Assembly: GCA_028818795.1 (NCBI GenBank)
Contig: JAPPND010000169.1
Span: forward strand, 1 to 53,813
Direction: 5' to 3'
DNA from: Gammaproteobacteria bacterium
Lineage (GTDB): Bacteria > Pseudomonadota > Gammaproteobacteria > Pseudomonadales > Azotimanducaceae
Length of the DNA: 53,813 bases
Shown: positions 50,418 to 53,813 of the stretch, piece by piece
How positions within the stretch are numbered: the first letter of the stretch is position 1
How the letters are laid out: every line of letters starts with the position of its first letter
The notes under the pieces: model-generated
The model's input: the letters and a program-made list of their open reading frames with translations, nothing else
Databases searched by the model: none
Told to the model about the DNA's origin: nothing
Translations under genes and position numbers: made by a program

Positions 50418-51527
50418 CTATCTGTCGGCGGTGATCTCGATGCGGTCGTCGCCAATGCGTGTGACCCGCAGGCCGAAGTTGGTCTCGAGGGCCGCGATCA
50501 TGCCGTCGGTTTCGCCGACCGCGATGCGCCCACCGATCCGGATGGCTCTTACCTCGGGATCCGGGATATCGACCGTGACCGTCGTGTAGCGGCTGATTTC
50601 CGCCACCACCTGCTCCAAGGGGTCGCCGGCGAATGTCAACAGCCCGTCCCGCCAGCCGAGCTTCTTCGCGATGTCGAGCGGCTCGACGGTCCGGATCTCG
50701 TCGATCGCGGCAGCGCGTTCCCCGGACCGCCAGATCGTTGTCTGCTGCCCCACCTGCAAGGTGGCGAGCACTTGCAGCGCGTCTATGGCGGGGTCGTGGC
50801 TAGCGAGTCCGGGGGGACGCGGGATGCCGGTCGTGGCGATCTCGACGCTTCCTTCCGTCACCAGCACATCCACGTCGCCGCCCTTGATGTGGACGGCAAA
50901 CGCCGTTCCCACCGCTTGGATCCGACTGTTTCCGGCATAGACCCGAAATGGCCGTTCCCCGTTCCCGGCCACCGTGAAGTGGGCTTCGCCTGCCTGCAGC
51001 CGGATGTCTCGATTGCGCTCTCCGTACTCCACCGACAGCCGGGTGTTGGTGTTCAACCGGGCGACGGAGCCGTCGGCCAAGGTGATTGTCCGCTGCTCCC
51101 CGATGGCGGTTGCATAGGTTCCGCCGCCGTCGACCCCATTGGCTGCCCGATCGACGCCGGTGTCGGTGCCAACGGAAGCGGTGTTGGCGACGAAGACAGC
51201 AACCCCCGCGAGCACAGCGGCAGCGGCGACGCCAGCGACCATCGAAACCGGGCCGAGACGGGTACGGGTTCCTTCCGCGTGTCCGCGCCCCTCGTGGCCG
51301 GGCTTTTCCAGCGGAATAGCCAACTCCGTCAAGACGTTCGCCCTGCCCCAGAACCGCGCCAAGCCACGGAGTTGCCTGACGTGTGCCGGGCTACGCGCAA
51401 GCCACGCCTTGAGTTCCTCCCGCTCGTCGGCAGACAACGCGTCATCGCCGTCGAGCCTGATCAGCCAAGCGCCCGCCTCCGCCTCGACAGTGCGCCGGTC
51501 GGGGAACTTGAGAAGGGTCGGTTTCAT
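50418..51527 (-). CDS. fecR: FecR-like anti-sigma/sigma-regulator protein
   Basis: The 369-residue protein has an N-terminal cytoplasmic DUF4880-type region (AGAWLIRLDGDDALSADERE...SPAHVRQL), one membrane helix (VAGVAAAAVLAGVAVFVANT), a periplasmic FecR domain (RTITLADGSVARLNTNTRL, FRVYAGNSRIQAVGTAFAV) and a C-terminal STN-like part (FAGDPLEQVVAEISRYTTV). It should bind the sigma factor inside and the receptor STN domain outside. ATG 51527 overlaps the sigma stop (TGA within ATGA), so the pair is translationally coupled. Confidence 0.9.
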   Translation of the reverse strand: MKPTLLKFPDRRTVEAEAGAWLIRLDGDDALSADEREELKAWLARSPAHVRQLRGLARFWGRANVLTELAIPLEKPGHEGRGHAEGTRTRLGPVSMVAGVAAAAVLAGVAVFVANTASVGTDTGVDRAANGVDGGGTYATAIGEQRTITLADGSVARLNTNTRLSVEYGERNRDIRLQAGEAHFTVAGNGERPFRVYAGNSRIQAVGTAFAVHIKGGDVDVLVTEGSVEIATTGIPRPPGLASHDPAIDALQVLATLQVGQQTTIWRSGERAAAIDEIRTVEPLDIAKKLGWRDGLLTFAGDPLEQVVAEISRYTTVTVDIPDPEVRAIRIGGRIAVGETDGMIAALETNFGLRVTRIGDDRIEITADR

Positions 51528-52165
51528 CGTCTACGTTCCTGCCCGACCAAGGATCTCAGCACAGAGGGTGACTTTCGCGATGCGCCTTCGCGTCGTTCCA
51601 CGTATGCCCGGCAGGCAAGCACCCCTTTGAGCATGTATTTCTCTACCGAACTGACAGACAAGGACATTCGCTCCGCGATCTCCTTGTGCGTCAGTCCGTA
51701 GACCTTGCGCAAGATGTACACCTGCTTGCATTTCTCCGGCAAGTGGGCCACTGCCTCGCAATGCAGGCCCAAGGACTCCTCGGCTGTGACCTGCTCCTCA
51801 AGGGGAGCGTCTCCCTCTAAGACTACGACCGGCCCCAAATCATCAATCAAATCGGTCATCTGGCGCGATTTCCGGGTCAGCTTCGTGAGCGCCAGATTCC
51901 TCGCCGACCGGTACAGGTAGGCTTCCGGCTGGTCGATCCCCCTGCTCTGCTCGGCGACGTAGGCTCGCAAATACGCCTCCTGGGCGATGTCCTCGATGTC
52001 CTCTCGTCGGGTTAGGAGACGACCGAGAAAGCTCTTGATCGAGCTGTGGTTCTCGACGAACGCACGCGAGACCCCCGACAACGCCTTGCCCTTGCCCGCC
52101 CTGGGTTCGCTGGACTCCGCCACAGCAACCTCCGGTGGCCCCCTCTCGGACCGTCGCCGTAGCAT
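51524..52165 (-). CDS. ECF-family RNA polymerase sigma factor (FecI-like)
   Basis: The 213-residue protein has sigma region 2 (SFLGRLLTRREDIEDIAQEAYLRAYV) and region 4 (LPEKCKQVYILRKVYGLTHKEIAERMSLSVSSVEKYMLKG), both abbreviated by position (about 48-75 and 140-185). The first 40 residues are basic and poorly conserved, and the true start could be further in. The first 11 codons and the bases before ATG 52165 lie in the right arm of the inverted repeat. It should direct transcription of the receptor operon when FecR releases it. Overlap with fecR is 4 bp. Confidence 0.88.
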   Translation of the reverse strand: MLRRRSERGPPEVAVAESSEPRAGKGKALSGVSRAFVENHSSIKSFLGRLLTRREDIEDIAQEAYLRAYVAEQSRGIDQPEAYLYRSARNLALTKLTRKSRQMTDLIDDLGPVVVLEGDAPLEEQVTAEESLGLHCEAVAHLPEKCKQVYILRKVYGLTHKEIAERMSLSVSSVEKYMLKGVLACRAYVERREGASRKSPSVLRSLVGQERRR

Positions 52166-52181
52166 AACGACCCGAGGGCGG
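52132..52181 (-). repeat. Right arm of the 50-bp inverted repeat
   Basis: The minus strand reads CCGCCCTCGGGTCGTTATGC...GGGGGCCACCGG and matches the left arm at 45301-45350 at 45 of 50 positions, in opposite orientation. It carries the sigma-factor start codon and its first 11 codons. Similarity continues weakly for about 10 bp outward with one gap. Confidence 0.8.
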
Positions 52182-52314
52182 GATCGTCGAGGTGGGCTCG
52201 CCGGCCTGTGGGCCGTCGTCGAGCGATTCGCGCTTGCGCGGGGTCTGGTCCCGGCGAGCTTTGACCGATTCGTGCTCTAATTGGGTCCAGGTGACAGCGC
52301 ACGCTTGAGGATCT

Positions 52315-52432
52315 CGCTCGATATCGCTCGACGTGACCGCTGAACCAGGCAATACGGGGGAGGGACCAATGGAAGAATCAGAGATTGAGAGACGACCGCT
52401 GCTGCAACGCATCGTGGCCACGCTCGCTGGCG
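52315..52432 (+). repeat. Leader/signal-peptide cassette, copy at the third TonB receptor
   Basis: The segment GATCTCGCTCGAT...GACCGCTGAACCAGG...ATGGAAGAA...ACGCTCGC is about 87% identical to the minus strand of 49868-49980, apart from a 10-12 bp insertion near 52328. The part before the ATG is untranslated here and looks like a decayed STN-domain end. After the signal sequence the two receptors share no close similarity. Confidence 0.8.
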
Positions 52433-53813
52433 TGCTCGTCGCGTCGTCGGCCTTCGCCGCCGATGGAGCCTCGGAACAGGACGACGAGGAGGACAAGAAG
52501 GAGGAGCTCCTGGTCGTTACCGGTACCCGATTGCCCACCGGTCCCGAAGCCTCGCCAATCGTCGTAATCACCCGCCCCGAGATGGATGCCCGGGGGCTGA
52601 CGAGTATCGAGGACATCGTTCGCTACCTGCCGCAGAACTTCTCGACGATCACCAACGGGGGCAGCTACGACGGTCGGTCACCGCGGTTCCAGATCGGCTC
52701 GGTCACGATCAATCTCCGCGGCCTCGGAGAAGGGTCCACGCTGGTCTTGGTGAACGGCAGGCGCCTTGCCGCGTCGCCCTCCGAGAGGGGCACATTCACC
52801 GACGTTTCCACGCTCCCGTTCAGCGCGATCGAGCGCGTGGAAGTGATGACGGACGGCGCCAGCGCCGTGTACGGCTCCGACGCCGTGGGAGGCGTGGTCA
52901 ACTTCATCATGAAGAAGGACTACCGGGGATCGGAAACGTCGGTACGCTACGAAAACAGCAGTTCAGGCGGACACCGAAGGGCCGTCGAGCAGACGTTCGG
53001 ATTCTCCTGGGGCACCGGCAACGTGACTGCGTCCGCGAGCTATCGCGAGGACGATCCGGTATTTGCGCGCGAGGCCGGTCTCGATACGGACGGGGACTAC
53101 CGCGAGCAGGGCGGCAGACTGTATCCCAACACCTTCGGACAACCCGGCAATATCCTGCGGTTTGGACTTCCTTCGAACGCGCCGCCGAATACGACCTATG
53201 GGATCCTGCCGCCCGGCGACGGAACCAACTTCAGCCCGGATGACGTCATCTGGGTGTCCAACGAGGAGGTCGCCACCCAGTCGGGGAACTTCAATCTCCT
53301 GCAAAAGGGACTTTCGGCTAACGCCAATGGCGAAGCGATTCCCGCTTCCGAGCACTTGTCTGCCTACCTGAGCGTGACGCAGGACATCGGGGAGAGTCTC
53401 GCGCTGAGCCTGTCCGCAACCTATGCCCGGCAAGACTCCGTTCAGGAGGCCGTGGGCGCATCGTTCAGTGGCTGGGTTCCGGCAAGCAACTACTACAACC
53501 CGTTTGGCGAACGCGTTTACATGGCCTACAGCTTTGGACGTGAAATCGCCGATGGAAAACTCGCGGGTTTCGCGAGGACGACCGACTTGGATCGCGTGAA
53601 CCTAAGCACGTCGGTGACCTGGGAAACGCCACTTGAGGGTTGGACGGCCGTCTTCTCCGCCAACTACGGCAAGGACAATCCATACGGCGGCTATCCCGGG
53701 TCCTTCAACTACAGGGGTGCCGCGTTCCAGGCAGCGCTTGCCAGCAGCGATCCGGCGGAAGCGATCAATCCGTTCGGCGATGGCACCGTGCAGCGCGCCA
53801 CGCTCAACGAGTT
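52369..53813 (+). CDS. TonB-dependent receptor, N-terminal part (cut by window edge)
   Basis: The frame from ATG 52369 stays open for 481 codons to the window end. It has a signal sequence (LLQRIVATLAGVLVASSAFA), an acidic linker with a TonB-box-like ELLVVTGTRLPTG, a plug (SIEDIVRYLPQNFSTITNGG; VTINLRGLGEGSTLVLVNGR; IERVEVMTDGASAVYGSDAVGG) and the start of the barrel. This plug type (RLPT, NGRR, GASAVYGSDA) differs from the two other receptors and resembles large receptors of peptide- or glycan-type. GGGGGAGGG lies 4 nt before the ATG. It is divergent from the sigma gene, with 203 bp between. Confidence 0.85.
   Translation, partial: MEESEIERRPLLQRIVATLAGVLVASSAFAADGASEQDDEEDKKEELLVVTGTRLPTGPEASPIVVITRPEMDARGLTSIEDIVRYLPQNFSTITNGGSYDGRSPRFQIGSVTINLRGLGEGSTLVLVNGRRLAASPSERGTFTDVSTLPFSAIERVEVMTDGASAVYGSDAVGGVVNFIMKKDYRGSETSVRYENSSSGGHRRAVEQTFGFSWGTGNVTASASYREDDPVFAREAGLDTDGDYREQGGRLYPNTFGQPGNILRFGLPSNAPPNTTYGILPPGDGTNFSPDDVIWVSNEEVATQSGNFNLLQKGLSANANGEAIPASEHLSAYLSVTQDIGESLALSLSATYARQDSVQEAVGASFSGWVPASNYYNPFGERVYMAYSFGREIADGKLAGFARTTDLDRVNLSTSVTWETPLEGWTAVFSANYGKDNPYGGYPGSFNYRGAAFQAALASSDPAEAINPFGDGTVQRATLNE

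Noticed and set aside
42602-53813. Siderophore biosynthesis cluster around the TonB receptors
   Set aside because: No NRPS, NIS synthetase or amino-acid-modifying gene is present in the window; only uptake and signalling genes are seen.

Overview
The window is high-GC DNA from a Gram-negative bacterium, almost certainly an uncultured or little-studied proteobacterium. The signs are three TonB-dependent outer-membrane receptors, an ECF sigma/FecR surface-signalling pair, an Fbp-type ferric ABC transporter with Fur-box-like sites, a sigma-54-type promoter before a type II glutamine synthetase, lipoprotein signals and FixL/FixJ remnants. No rRNA, tRNA, CRISPR array, transposase or phage gene was recognised. 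Species-level assignment is not possible from the sequence alone.

Layout. 0-5.1 kb: an AAA ATPase, then a rifampicin-phosphotransferase-like enzyme overlapped by a thioredoxin-fold protein. 5.1-9.8 kb: a bacterioferritin-associated ferredoxin behind a Fur-like box, a decayed sugar epimerase, a luciferase-like F420-type oxidoreductase, a VapBC-type toxin-antitoxin pair with a palindromic operator, a short-chain dehydrogenase, and an archaeal-type ATPase with 15-bp tandem repeats at its promoter. 10-14.6 kb: ferric iron uptake (ATPase, binding protein and a translationally coupled lipoprotein on the minus strand; permease divergent on the plus strand). 14.8-20.2 kb: ankyrin protein, SelO, exported isoaspartyl methyltransferase, FolE and a tartrate/malate-type dehydrogenase. 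20.2-25.9 kb: a minus-strand catabolic set (semialdehyde dehydrogenase, esterase, acetolactate-synthase-like enzyme), a DUF3500 protein and a small secreted Cys-containing peptide. 26-33 kb: an ABC-2 permease/pseudo-M1-peptidase fusion, a MetR-like regulator with compensating frameshifts, a decayed FixL-FixJ oxygen sensor and a second F420-type oxidoreductase. 33-36 kb: thioredoxin/TPR protein and glutamine synthetase. 36-42.6 kb: enoyl-CoA hydratase, a two-gene ABC exporter and a PhyH dioxygenase with HEAT repeats. 42.6-53.8 kb: TonB receptor, then an operon of ECF sigma, FecR, STN-TonB transducer and a YejA-like peptide-binding protein, then a third TonB receptor cut by the window edge.

The most unusual structure is in the last 9 kb. 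The sigma/FecR/receptor/binding-protein operon is bracketed by a 50-bp inverted repeat (45/50 matches), one arm of which carries the sigma gene start. A leader plus signal-peptide cassette of about 110 bp is shared between two otherwise different TonB receptors; in one of them it sits in frame inside the gene, behind the STN domain, with its own good ribosome-binding site. A second theme is a family of palindromic intergenic elements bounded by GTAGGGG/CCCCTAC, four copies, whose ends provide the TAG stop codons of three neighbouring genes.

Coordinates of CDS include the stop codon. Starts were re-chosen from start codons, Shine-Dalgarno matches and family starts. All function calls rest on motif reading by eye, without database searches.
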